In this document: positions 1 through 8,429 of the stretch, one piece after another
Layout of the letters: every line of letters begins with the position of its first letter
Numbering within the stretch: position 1 is the first letter of the stretch
NCBI GenBank assembly: GCA_002243285.1
Contig: CP022585.1
Location: 3,584,641 to 3,648,640, forward strand
DNA from: Candidatus Fluviicola riflensis
Lineage (GTDB): Bacteria > Bacteroidota > Bacteroidia > Flavobacteriales_D > Crocinitomicaceae
DNA: 64,000 nt
Reading direction: 5' to 3'
Translations under genes and position numbers: made by a program
Notes under the pieces: model-generated
What the model was told of the DNA's origin: nothing
The model's input: the letters and a program-made list of their open reading frames with translations, nothing else
Databases searched by the model: none

Positions 1-3000
1 GGAACTGCTCAGGCCGGAACCGGGGATACGCTTTCCTTTGGAACAGGAACACTTACTACAACCACGGAATTCACCCTGATCGCCACAAGCACGCTTACTG
101 GTTGTGTTGATACACTTTTCCCCGGAATTACAGTTACGATAAACCCATTGCCTTCTGCTCCGGTAACCATCGGTGATTCCATTTGTCATGAAGGAATTTT
201 CACTTTACAGGCAACGGGCGCAGGTATGGGTGGTGTGTATAATTGGTATACGGTATCCGCAGGTGGAACTCCATTGGCGGGTGAGAACGGTACTTCATTT
301 ACAACTCCGTTAACTGATGAAACACTCAATTATTATGTCTCCATCACAGATTTAAACGGTTGTGAAGGACCACGATCAATCGTTACGGCAACCGTTCTCA
401 ATCCGCTCAACCCACCTGTTGATTTGGTAACCGGGTTGATTTTACACTATAAATTTGACGGGAACGTTGCCGATAGCAGTGGTAATGGTTACAACGGCAG
501 CATCAGCGGCACGAGCAGTTATGTCAACGACCGCAACGGCAATGCAACGGCAGCACTCAATTCAACCACTTCAAGCTCACCTGGTAATAATTATGTTTCA
601 GCTGGAAATCCGGCAAAAATTCAGCAATTGACAAACCGTGTGTCGATCTCTATGTGGATTTACCAACAACAATCGTATTTCGGTGATGGTGCAAGCACAG
701 GGCACACACCGTTGGTGAATAGATGGAACGGAAGCGGTTTGTATATGGGATTGATTTCCACAACCCCCGGCAATCCGCAAAACAGAATCAGATGGCGCAT
801 CAATGGAACTGCCATAAACAGCAATACAAACGTGCCTCTATTGAAATGGACACATGTGGTATGTACCTATGACGGAACGACCATTCGGATTTACCAAAAT
901 GGGGTACAAACCGGGTCAACCGGTTATTCGGGAACGATTTCCAATAACGCCATGAACCTCCTGATCGGAAGACAAGCCGACGGTAACGGTGAAATCACGT
1001 TTCGCGGACATTATGATCAATTGCGCATTTACAATCGTGCGTTGAATCTGAGTGAAGTGCAAACACTTTACAACAATGAGAGTGTCGCTTTTGCTCAAAG
1101 TCCGCTGTGTGATGGTGAAGATAATCTTACACTCACAACGTTTAATTTCCCCGGTGCAACTTATCAATGGAGCGGACCGAACGGATTTACTTCTACGGTG
1201 CAAAATCCACCAATTATTGCCAATGCAGATTCAGCCACCTACAACGGTTTGTATACCTTATTGGTCACCAATTACGGCTGTACATCTGCTCCGCAGGAAG
1301 TAAACGTCATGATCCACGAAATTCCACTGGCTCCGCTTACTGTCAACGATACGGTCTGCGGAAGCGGAAATGCTGTTTTACAGGCAAGTGGTGCCAACAG
1401 CGAAGGAATTTACAATTGGTATACCGTTCCGGTTGGCGGCTCACCCATTGCCGGACAAACAGGGCCAACGTTGACCATTAACAATCTATTGGCAACTACA
1501 GTACGTTATACTTCTATTTCACGTTTCGGTTGCGAAGGCCCAAGAACTGCGGTAACTGCCGTTTACCAAAACACGGTTGCAACCAATCTGATCGTCACGG
1601 GAAGTGCTGTTTGTTCAGGAACAACTACTGCAACAGTCACTATTCAGGCAAGTGAACCAGATGTCGATTATCAGGCATTTGTCGGTGGAAATCCGGTGAG
1701 TGCTATCGTGGCAGGAAACGGAACTATTGTTTTAACGGTCAATACCACAGGCTTCAGCGTTGGAAACACAACCGTTAACATCCAGGCAAATCGCCCGGGT
1801 TGCGGACCAGTGAATCTCGCCAATACTGCTACCATAACAGTGAATGCATTACCGGCACCTTCTATCACAGCAGGTGGATCGGTCAATCTTTGTGCCGGTG
1901 GTGTGGTGCAATTGACAAGCTCAACTGCGGTTTCCTATTTATGGAGCGATGGCAGCACGTCTTCTGATATCAACGTTGGTACCGCAGGAAATTACACGGT
2001 TACCATTACGGATGCAAATGGATGTGTCGGAACATCAGCTCCGGTAGCAGTAACTGTCAATCCGATTCCGGATCCACAAATCACCGCTGGTGGCGCAACT
2101 ACTTTTTGCGCCGGTGGAGATGTCATTCTTACCGCCTCAGGTGGCACAACTTACTTGTGGAACAATGGTGAAACAACCAATTCAATTACAGTAACACAAA
2201 GCGGAAACTATTCCGTAACCGCAAGTAATAACGGTTGTACCAACACTTCGGCAAATACGATTGTAACGGTGAACGCATTGCCACAACCAACAATCGCTGC
2301 AAATGGCACACTCACATTCTGTAGCGGCAGTTCGGTTGAATTAACAAGTTCTCCAGCGTCATCGTATCTCTGGAGCAACGGATCAACAGCTCAGGCGATT
2401 ACCGTGACCACAAGCGGTAACTACAGTGTCACGGTGACTGATGGCAACGGCTGTGAAGGAACTTCTCCGGCAACAATTATTACCGTAAACAGTTTGCCTG
2501 TTCCGGTGATTTCAGCAAGCGGGTCAACCACTTTTTGTGCAGGAAGTTCGGTAACATTAAATGGAGCAGGCGGAACAGCTTATTTGTGGAATACGGGTGA
2601 AACCACTTCTTCCATCATTGTATCTGCATCGGGAACATATGACTTCATTGCATACAACGGAAGTTGCAGTGCCAATTCTTCTTCAGTTACAGTCACTGTC
2701 AACAGCCTGCCTGTTCCAACTATCACGGCCGGCAGTGCAACCGGGTTCTGCCAGGGCGAGTCGGTTGATTTGACAAGTTCTGTCGCTGATTCATATCTGT
2801 GGAGTGATGGATCGACAGCACAAACTATTACAGTAACACAAGCCAATACTTACTCTGTAACGGTAACAGATGGTAATGGCTGCAGCGGAACATCGAATAG
2901 TATTGTAACAACTGTTTATGCCTTGCCAAATGCAGGATTTACTGCCAGTCAGAACGGATTTTGTCCGGGAGGAAACAACATCACGCTTACTGCAACCGAT

Positions 3001-4944
3001 AATTCGCTTAGTGATTATGACTGGTATTTTAATGGAAATCCACTTCAATTAAACGGCAATGCCACATTGGTAGTAAGCAATGCAGGAACATACAGTTTAA
3101 CAACCGGTAATGCACAAGGATGTTCGGCAAGTTCATCACTTGCTTTGACAACAATTACGTTGCCAACGGTATCAATTTCAGCGCCGGCAAGTAGTTTTTG
3201 CTCAGGTTCGTCACTCACACTTTCAGCAGATTTAGTGAATGGGGCTACCTATCAATGGTTTTTGAACAACCAACCGGCCGGCGCTGCCATTTTGGAAGGA
3301 AATACTTATTCAGCCAGTATTGCCGGTGATTATTCGGTAACGGTTACTACAGCTGAAGGATGCGAAGTGATTTCAAACACTGTTTCGATCACAGAAGACA
3401 ACCTTCCGGTTGTGAGTATTAGTGCCAGCGCGACCAATTTCTGCGCTGGCGGATCGGCACTTCTCACCGCAACTGCTTCCGGTGTAACCTATCAATGGTT
3501 GCTCAACGGAAATCCGATCATAGGAGCAACCAACAGCAGCTATTCTGCTACGCAAACGGGAAATTACAGTGTTACCGTGGACAATGGTTGCACGGCGACA
3601 TCCAACTCCATCGCAATTACGGTAAACAACCTACCCGACAATGCGGGATCGGTCTTTGGTAATCCGGATTTGTGTGCCGGAATGTCGGACACCTATTCTG
3701 TAGCCGCAGTAAACGGAGCCACAAGCTACCAATGGACAATCAATCCGGTAAACGCAGCTTCTATCTCGCAAGGACAAGGAACAAATTCGGTAATTGTTAA
3801 CAGTACGAACCAGAATTTCACGTTGACCGTAACACCTCAGAATACCTGTGGATCGGGAACCGGCAGCAGTGAAACGATTACAGTAACAACCGGTTTCCCT
3901 TGCCAGGGAGAAGTGATGTTTGCTGCCAATAATACCGCGATCTGTGTCGGAAACCAGGTGACATATACCAATTACACCGACAATAACCTGTTTTTCGGCA
4001 CTACGATCCACTGGAACTTTGGCGTCGGAGCTTCTCCAGCAACAGCAGTCGGAAATGGTCCGCATACGGTTATTTACAGTACTTCCGGATTAAAAACGGT
4101 TATCTTGAGTTACGAAGATCAATTCGGGTTTACCGTTGCGGAAGAGATCAAAACCGACTACGTAAATGTGAGTAGTGCCGTGATTACATCAGCGATTACG
4201 GGTAGTCAAAGCATCAGTTGTGCAAGCGATTCTGAAACGTACAGCGTCACGGCAACAGCAGGTTCCACTTACAACTGGACAATTCCGGCAGGTGCTACAT
4301 TGCTTTCGGGTCAGGGAACAACAACTGTTGAAATTGATTTTAATGGAATTGGCGGAACAGTTTCGGTAGTTGAAACCAACAGTGGTGGCTGCACAGGCGC
4401 AGCAGTAACATTCAGCGTTTCAATCAGCAATGCCGTAAATACGTCGGTTATTTCAGGTCCGGTTAATGTGAGTTGTGCAACTTCGAATGAAACCTATTCG
4501 GTGGTAAATACCGCTGGTTCCAGCTATAACTGGAGTGTTCCGGCTGGAGCTGTGATTCTTTCGGGCCAGGGAACCAACAGCATTCAGGTAGACTTCAATA
4601 ACAATTTCGGTTCGGTAAGCGTTGTTGAAACCAATAGCGACGGATGCAACGGTACGACTCAACAGATCATTGTAGACTGTACAAACGCACTTGATGAAGT
4701 AACGATCAATAGTCTGAACATTTTCCCGAATCCGACTAATAGTAGCTTCGCGATTCAATCAGAAACCGCATTCAGCAATGCCACATTGGAATTGTATGAT
4801 GAACAAGGCAAGCTGGTACACAGACAACCGGTTTCAAATGAAGAAACGATCAGGATTGATCAACTTGCAACAGGAATGTACAACGGAATTCTGTTCAATG
4901 AAGGCACTTTATTCCGCTTTAAAGTGGTGAAATCGCCTTATTGA
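1..4944 (+). CDS. Giant secreted LamG/Ig-repeat protein with T9SS sorting domain (5' end missing)
   Basis: The reading frame is open from the first base of the window, so the true start lies upstream; the internal TTG at 148 is not a credible start. The visible part, over 1600 residues, has a region resembling a concanavalin A/LamG lectin fold (about residues 145-360 of the window frame). It is followed by about nine Ig-like repeats of roughly 70 residues, most opening with a Leu-Pro linker and a [FL]CxGG/S motif and many closing with SVTVTDxNGC. Two further related repeats (around 4190-4680) precede a C-terminal domain with an IFPNPT motif and the usual KLV and LATGMY blocks of a T9SS type A sorting signal. 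I infer export across the outer membrane and surface attachment, as an adhesin or polysaccharide-binding protein. The cargo function is unknown. A strong hairpin terminator follows. Confidence 0.88.
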   Translation, partial: GTAQAGTGDTLSFGTGTLTTTTEFTLIATSTLTGCVDTLFPGITVTINPLPSAPVTIGDSICHEGIFTLQATGAGMGGVYNWYTVSAGGTPLAGENGTSFTTPLTDETLNYYVSITDLNGCEGPRSIVTATVLNPLNPPVDLVTGLILHYKFDGNVADSSGNGYNGSISGTSSYVNDRNGNATAALNSTTSSSPGNNYVSAGNPAKIQQLTNRVSISMWIYQQQSYFGDGASTGHTPLVNRWNGSGLYMGLISTTPGNPQNRIRWRINGTAINSNTNVPLLKWTHVVCTYDGTTIRIYQNGVQTGSTGYSGTISNNAMNLLIGRQADGNGEITFRGHYDQLRIYNRALNLSEVQTLYNNESVAFAQSPLCDGEDNLTLTTFNFPGATYQWSGPNGFTSTVQNPPIIANADSATYNGLYTLLVTNYGCTSAPQEVNVMIHEIPLAPLTVNDTVCGSGNAVLQASGANSEGIYNWYTVPVGGSPIAGQTGPTLTINNLLATTVRYTSISRFGCEGPRTAVTAVYQNTVATNLIVTGSAVCSGTTTATVTIQASEPDVDYQAFVGGNPVSAIVAGNGTIVLTVNTTGFSVGNTTVNIQANRPGCGPVNLANTATITVNALPAPSITAGGSVNLCAGGVVQLTSSTAVSYLWSDGSTSSDINVGTAGNYTVTITDANGCVGTSAPVAVTVNPIPDPQITAGGATTFCAGGDVILTASGGTTYLWNNGETTNSITVTQSGNYSVTASNNGCTNTSANTIVTVNALPQPTIAANGTLTFCSGSSVELTSSPASSYLWSNGSTAQAITVTTSGNYSVTVTDGNGCEGTSPATIITVNSLPVPVISASGSTTFCAGSSVTLNGAGGTAYLWNTGETTSSIIVSASGTYDFIAYNGSCSANSSSVTVTVNSLPVPTITAGSATGFCQGESVDLTSSVADSYLWSDGSTAQTITVTQANTYSVTVTDGNGCSGTSNSIVTTVYALPNAGFTASQNGFCPGGNNITLTATDNSLSDYDWYFNGNPLQLNGNATLVVSNAGTYSLTTGNAQGCSASSSLALTTITLPTVSISAPASSFCSGSSLTLSADLVNGATYQWFLNNQPAGAAILEGNTYSASIAGDYSVTVTTAEGCEVISNTVSITEDNLPVVSISASATNFCAGGSALLTATASGVTYQWLLNGNPIIGATNSSYSATQTGNYSVTVDNGCTATSNSIAITVNNLPDNAGSVFGNPDLCAGMSDTYSVAAVNGATSYQWTINPVNAASISQGQGTNSVIVNSTNQNFTLTVTPQNTCGSGTGSSETITVTTGFPCQGEVMFAANNTAICVGNQVTYTNYTDNNLFFGTTIHWNFGVGASPATAVGNGPHTVIYSTSGLKTVILSYEDQFGFTVAEEIKTDYVNVSSAVITSAITGSQSISCASDSETYSVTATAGSTYNWTIPAGATLLSGQGTTTVEIDFNGIGGTVSVVETNSGGCTGAAVTFSVSISNAVNTSVISGPVNVSCATSNETYSVVNTAGSSYNWSVPAGAVILSGQGTNSIQVDFNNNFGSVSVVETNSDGCNGTTQQIIVDCTNALDEVTINSLNIFPNPTNSSFAIQSETAFSNATLELYDEQGKLVHRQPVSNEETIRIDQLATGMYNGILFNEGTLFRFKVVKSPY

Positions 4945-4968
4945 TAATCTACTCAAAACGTGTTGGAG

Positions 4969-5005
4969 GAGCCCAGATAGTTATCGTCTGGGCTCTTTCT
5001 TTTTT
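4969..5005 (+). terminator. Rho-independent terminator of the giant surface-protein gene
   Basis: A perfect 9-bp stem (4969-4977 with 4987-4995) with a 9-nt loop is followed by a T-rich run (TTTCTTTTTT). It sits 24 bp after the stop codon. Confidence 0.9.
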
Positions 5006-5090
5006 ATCCTCTTTATTCGTAAATTACACTATTAACACTTTGCTTTTAACAAGAAAATCAAGGAGTTCGAATCGCAGGCAGGTACTTTTT

Positions 5091-5098
5091 TAAATTTG
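5091..5098 (+). promoter_or_regulatory. TAAATTTG -7 element, almost touching the start codon
   Basis: This matches the Bacteroidota -7 consensus TAnnTTTG. The ATG at 5101 begins 2 bp later, so transcription would start at or just inside the coding region (ATG at 5101 or 5104). That implies a leaderless message. Confidence 0.5.
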
Positions 5099-5100
5099 CA

Positions 5101-5979
5101 ATGATGAAAGACTTAAAATCGCTACAAGCACTGATTGCACTCATGGATGACCCCGATGAGCAAATTTTTGCACATGTACGTGATCGTTTGCTGGAATATG
5201 GCCCTGACGCCATTCATTATTTGGAATCATCCTGGGAAGAACGCGATTTCGGTTTACTCTTTCAATCGCGGATCGAAACGATCATTCACGAAATTCAGTT
5301 TGAAGAATGCAAGCGCCAGCTCACTGAATGGTATGAAGGCCCTACAAAGGATTTGCTGCAGGGAACGATCATCATTGCCAAATACCAATATCCCGGATTG
5401 GACGCTGCGGTTATCACTAAATTCATTGAGCAACTGCGCCGTGATTGCTGGCTGGAACTAAATGAAAACATGACGGCATTTGAGACCGTTCGTGTGCTGA
5501 ACAATGTGTTTTTCGGTAGTTATGGTTTCGCAGGAAATTCTAAAAACTACAATTCGCCCACTAATTCGTACATCAATACGGTGATTGAAACCCGCAAGGG
5601 CAATCCGTTAAGCTTGAGTATTCTGTACAGTGTTGTGGCGCAACAACTCGAATTACCGATTTATGGGGTGAACCTTCCGAATCATTTCATCCTGGCTTAC
5701 ATGGATGAATTTGGAGCGAACCAGTATTTGTCGAATGCCAATGAATACGGGGTTTTGTTTTACATCAATCCTTTTTCGAAAGGAAATATTTTTCAGAAGG
5801 AAGACATTCACCAATTTCTGGACGGTTTACACCTGCCACATAGCAGAGATTACTACGAACCATGTTCCAATTCTGCCACTATCCGCCGCATGATTATTAA
5901 CCTGATCACTGCCTTTCAGCAAGTCGGAAACCTCGAGAAGGTGAATGAATTGATTGAGTTGCGGGGATTGTTGGAGTAA
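5101..5979 (+). CDS. SirB1-family transglutaminase-like protein
   Basis: This 292-residue cytoplasmic protein lacks a signal peptide. The segment around residues 160-200 (RKGNPLSLSILY, then LPIYGVNLPNHFILAY) is the hallmark of the SirB1/Transglut_core2 family, where a transglutaminase-like core is followed by a helical, TPR-like tail. The N-terminal ~100 residues are helical and acidic. I see no convincing Cys of a Cys-His-Asp triad in the core, which fits this family being mostly uncharacterised and possibly non-enzymatic. It has its own -7 element directly upstream. Two in-frame ATG codons (5101 and 5104) could serve as start. Molecular function is not established. Confidence 0.8.
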   Translation: MMKDLKSLQALIALMDDPDEQIFAHVRDRLLEYGPDAIHYLESSWEERDFGLLFQSRIETIIHEIQFEECKRQLTEWYEGPTKDLLQGTIIIAKYQYPGLDAAVITKFIEQLRRDCWLELNENMTAFETVRVLNNVFFGSYGFAGNSKNYNSPTNSYINTVIETRKGNPLSLSILYSVVAQQLELPIYGVNLPNHFILAYMDEFGANQYLSNANEYGVLFYINPFSKGNIFQKEDIHQFLDGLHLPHSRDYYEPCSNSATIRRMIINLITAFQQVGNLEKVNELIELRGLLE

Positions 5980-5993
5980 AGAAATATTAAAAT

Positions 5994-6019
5994 CAACGCA
6001 AAGGCCTTAGCGTTTTATT
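5994..6019 (+). terminator. Weak hairpin after the SirB1-like gene
   Basis: A short AACGC/GCGTT stem with a 10-nt loop is followed by TTATTTTA. It is a weak candidate terminator for the upstream plus-strand gene. Confidence 0.35.
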
Positions 6020-6048
6020 TTACCAACTGGATAAGAATTTCACCAACA

Positions 6049-6087
6049 AAAGGGCCGTGATCAGGTTCAAACCGACACGACCCTTAA
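6049..6087 (-). terminator. Terminator of the secreted protein at 6104-7672
   Basis: On the minus strand a 10-bp stem (AAGGGTCGTG with CACGGCCCTT, one G-T pair) is followed by TTTTGTT, 17 bp past the stop codon. Confidence 0.65.
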
Positions 6088-6103
6088 AATAATTACGGGC
6101 TGC

Positions 6104-7672
6104 TTAAAACTTCAGCAAACCAAATTTCTCTTTTTTGCCGTATTGGAAATACATAAACAACTCGCTGTTGACATAATCAGCGGTGAATTTTTTGGGCACC
6201 GCATAAGCGGCTGTTTCTTCACGGGAAGTATAACGATTGCGAGTGTATTCACCATTCTCCAAATCAATTTCCACTTTGGCAACACAGTTTGTTTTCTTTC
6301 TGTAAGAAGCTGAATAAAGTCCTTTTTCTCCAAGTGAGAATTCACCTGTTTCCGTATAGTTCTTATTGTTATCGTTAAAGAACATAATGAATTTTTCATC
6401 TGCGAAATAACCGCCAATGCTGCTATAATATCCGCCGTCATTGGTTGAAACCTGGCGTTTATCCATTTTCTGGATCCATTCGAATTGTCCGTTTTCCTGC
6501 ACACGATAAGTAATGATATCGTTGTAATGATAGGTGTAAGTCGTAGTGGTTGCCCCTGTTCTCGCATCTCTTGTTGTGTGAACGATTACATAATATTGTT
6601 CCATTACTACGACTACTCCGCCATCGGCTGTGGTATACACTTCACGGAAATCGTAGCTATACAATTGCGGAGCGCCTTTACCTTTTTCTTCGCGTTTGTT
6701 GGCTTTGGTTTTTTGTCTTTCCGACCAATCCTGTGTGATAAAATCTTTAGTAAACTCGCTGAATCCTTCGTTTACGATTTCCTGGTTGGCGAAATCAACC
6801 TGGAAATAGAACGCACCTTTTGTGCTGGCGTTTCCTTCTCCATAAAGGCCGGTGCATGTCAAAATTCGACGTTCATCAGAAGAAAAAGTCATGTCAGTAA
6901 TGCGCTTATCACCCAAATCGAGGTTCATTTCTGTCAATTCACCGTCTTTGATCAAAAAGATCAGGTATTTTTTCAGCGATGTAAAATCACGTACTTTCCC
7001 TCTTTCATTGGTATTGTAGACTTTTAATCCTAAAAACAGATCGCCGGTGTTTGACAAATAGTGATTGGTGATATCGGCTTCTTTTGGATCGTACGGAGAT
7101 TCGTATTCTCCTTCGGAAATCACATTAAACTCATCGTCATATACTTTGTAACCGAAACGTTCGCTTTCTGTTTTGGTACTTGGAATGGAATATTCCACGC
7201 AGAAAAATGCTTTGTTTTTGGATTGGATGACATTGAAATAACCCGATTTGTTCCATCCTTTGGGCATTTCATACTCGGTAAGTAATATTGGAATGCCTTC
7301 GGGTATACAGCTTTCGTTGTAGCGTTGATAATAGAGCTTATTCTGCTTATCGGCTTTATCAGACAGGAACGCGACCATTTTTCCATTTACAATGATCATG
7401 TCGTTCAAAGAACCTACTCCTGATTCTGTTTTGAGCACAATTTTCTCCTGGGCGACCGGCATAAAATCCTCATAACGTTTCAGTTGAGAACTTCCGGTGA
7501 GCATACCACCACTCCATACACCTGTATAGAAATTTTTACCTTTATCAGGAAAGATGGTTGTTCCGCGGCCGTTGCTTTTGATCAATTCACTCCATTCTAT
7601 TTCTTGAGCAAAAGCGGTTTGGTGGACAGTCGCTACTACAGCTATTGCCAGAAAAGTTGATTTCAATTTCAT
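6104..7672 (-). CDS. Secreted protein of unknown function
   Basis: The start is placed at the ATG at 7672 because the protein then begins with a normal signal peptide (MKLKSTFLAIAV then TAFAQ) of about 23 residues. A frame extending 18 codons further upstream would bury it. The mature protein, about 500 residues, is rich in Lys, Glu, Tyr and aromatic beta-strand motifs, with no Cys-based lipobox. I see no recognisable catalytic motif and no T9SS tail. The alternation of short hydrophobic strands suggests an all-beta or propeller fold, located in the periplasm or at the outer membrane. It is transcribed divergently from the gene at 7754. I do not recognise a family. Confidence 0.75.
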   Translation of the reverse strand: MKLKSTFLAIAVVATVHQTAFAQEIEWSELIKSNGRGTTIFPDKGKNFYTGVWSGGMLTGSSQLKRYEDFMPVAQEKIVLKTESGVGSLNDMIIVNGKMVAFLSDKADKQNKLYYQRYNESCIPEGIPILLTEYEMPKGWNKSGYFNVIQSKNKAFFCVEYSIPSTKTESERFGYKVYDDEFNVISEGEYESPYDPKEADITNHYLSNTGDLFLGLKVYNTNERGKVRDFTSLKKYLIFLIKDGELTEMNLDLGDKRITDMTFSSDERRILTCTGLYGEGNASTKGAFYFQVDFANQEIVNEGFSEFTKDFITQDWSERQKTKANKREEKGKGAPQLYSYDFREVYTTADGGVVVVMEQYYVIVHTTRDARTGATTTTYTYHYNDIITYRVQENGQFEWIQKMDKRQVSTNDGGYYSSIGGYFADEKFIMFFNDNNKNYTETGEFSLGEKGLYSASYRKKTNCVAKVEIDLENGEYTRNRYTSREETAAYAVPKKFTADYVNSELFMYFQYGKKEKFGLLKF

Positions 7673-7753
7673 TGTTGAATTTATTTGGTAGCTAAAAGTA
7701 CCTATTTTAACGGGAATTTCAGACAATCAAATCCCGTTATAACTGAGTTGAAC

Positions 7754-8269
7754 ATGAACCTTGCAGAGCAACTTCGCCTTTCGTTTAGAGAAGATGATTC
7801 CGACGCCAACCTGCGGAAATGGGGAAAGTACATCTCTGAAAATGATATTGACCTGAAAGATTTACTCGGTTTACTCGATGAAGACCGATTCACTGCCATG
7901 CGATTCTTATGGCTCACAGGTGGTTTGGTAGAGATCGATCCGCAAAGAGTAGCTCCGGCAATCTCCTACTTCTTCTCGAAACGACATACGATCAACGTCC
8001 CGAATTACGACAGAAGCGTGGCGAAATTTTGTTCCCTGGCCGGTATTCCCGCAGAAATAGAAGGTGAAGTAGTCGATTTATTGTTCCAATGGATTCTGGA
8101 CCCGAAAGTCATTACCACAACGAAAACCTTTGCCGTGCTCGCGCTTTATAACCAATCCCAAAAGTATCCCGATTTAAAAAATGAACTGCGGATCGTGATT
8201 GAAGATCAGTTGGATAAAAATGGTGTTTCGTTTGAGAAACGAGCGGGGAACATACTTGCGGAACTATAA
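7754..8269 (+). CDS. Small helical (HEAT-like) protein
   Basis: The ATG at 7754 is chosen as start. The longer frame from a TTG at 7685 would overlap the divergent promoter region and add an unrelated N-terminus. The 171-residue product is acidic, soluble and almost entirely helical, with paired helices at intervals of about 35 residues that suggest three to four HEAT-type repeats. Similar short helical proteins are common and uncharacterised in Flavobacteriales. It converges with dnaE downstream. No catalytic motif is visible. Confidence 0.65.
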   Translation: MNLAEQLRLSFREDDSDANLRKWGKYISENDIDLKDLLGLLDEDRFTAMRFLWLTGGLVEIDPQRVAPAISYFFSKRHTINVPNYDRSVAKFCSLAGIPAEIEGEVVDLLFQWILDPKVITTTKTFAVLALYNQSQKYPDLKNELRIVIEDQLDKNGVSFEKRAGNILAEL

Positions 8270-8429
8270 TTACCTCAGAAAGAAGCAAAAATTAATATTA
8301 ATTACTTCAACTAAGTAAATGAATTAACGTTAATTGCTTCAATAGAATATTGGAAATCGTTTGAATTAATTTGAATTGATGATCCAAAACACAGTTTTTA
8401 CTACCATGATCAAGTTGATGGATAAACGC
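8270..8429. other. Convergent intergenic gap with two spaced palindromes
   Basis: The 160-bp gap between convergent genes holds two related AT-rich repeats, 8290-8310 and 8322-8342, offset by 32 bp. Each contains a perfect palindrome (ATTAATATTAAT and AATTAACGTTAATT). No T-tailed hairpin is obvious. Confidence 0.5.

Noticed and set aside
598..4758. Many short frames opposite or inside the giant repeat gene
   Set aside because: They follow the codon pattern of the large gene in other phases, have odd composition (many His, Cys, Arg runs) and lack promoters; they are shadows.
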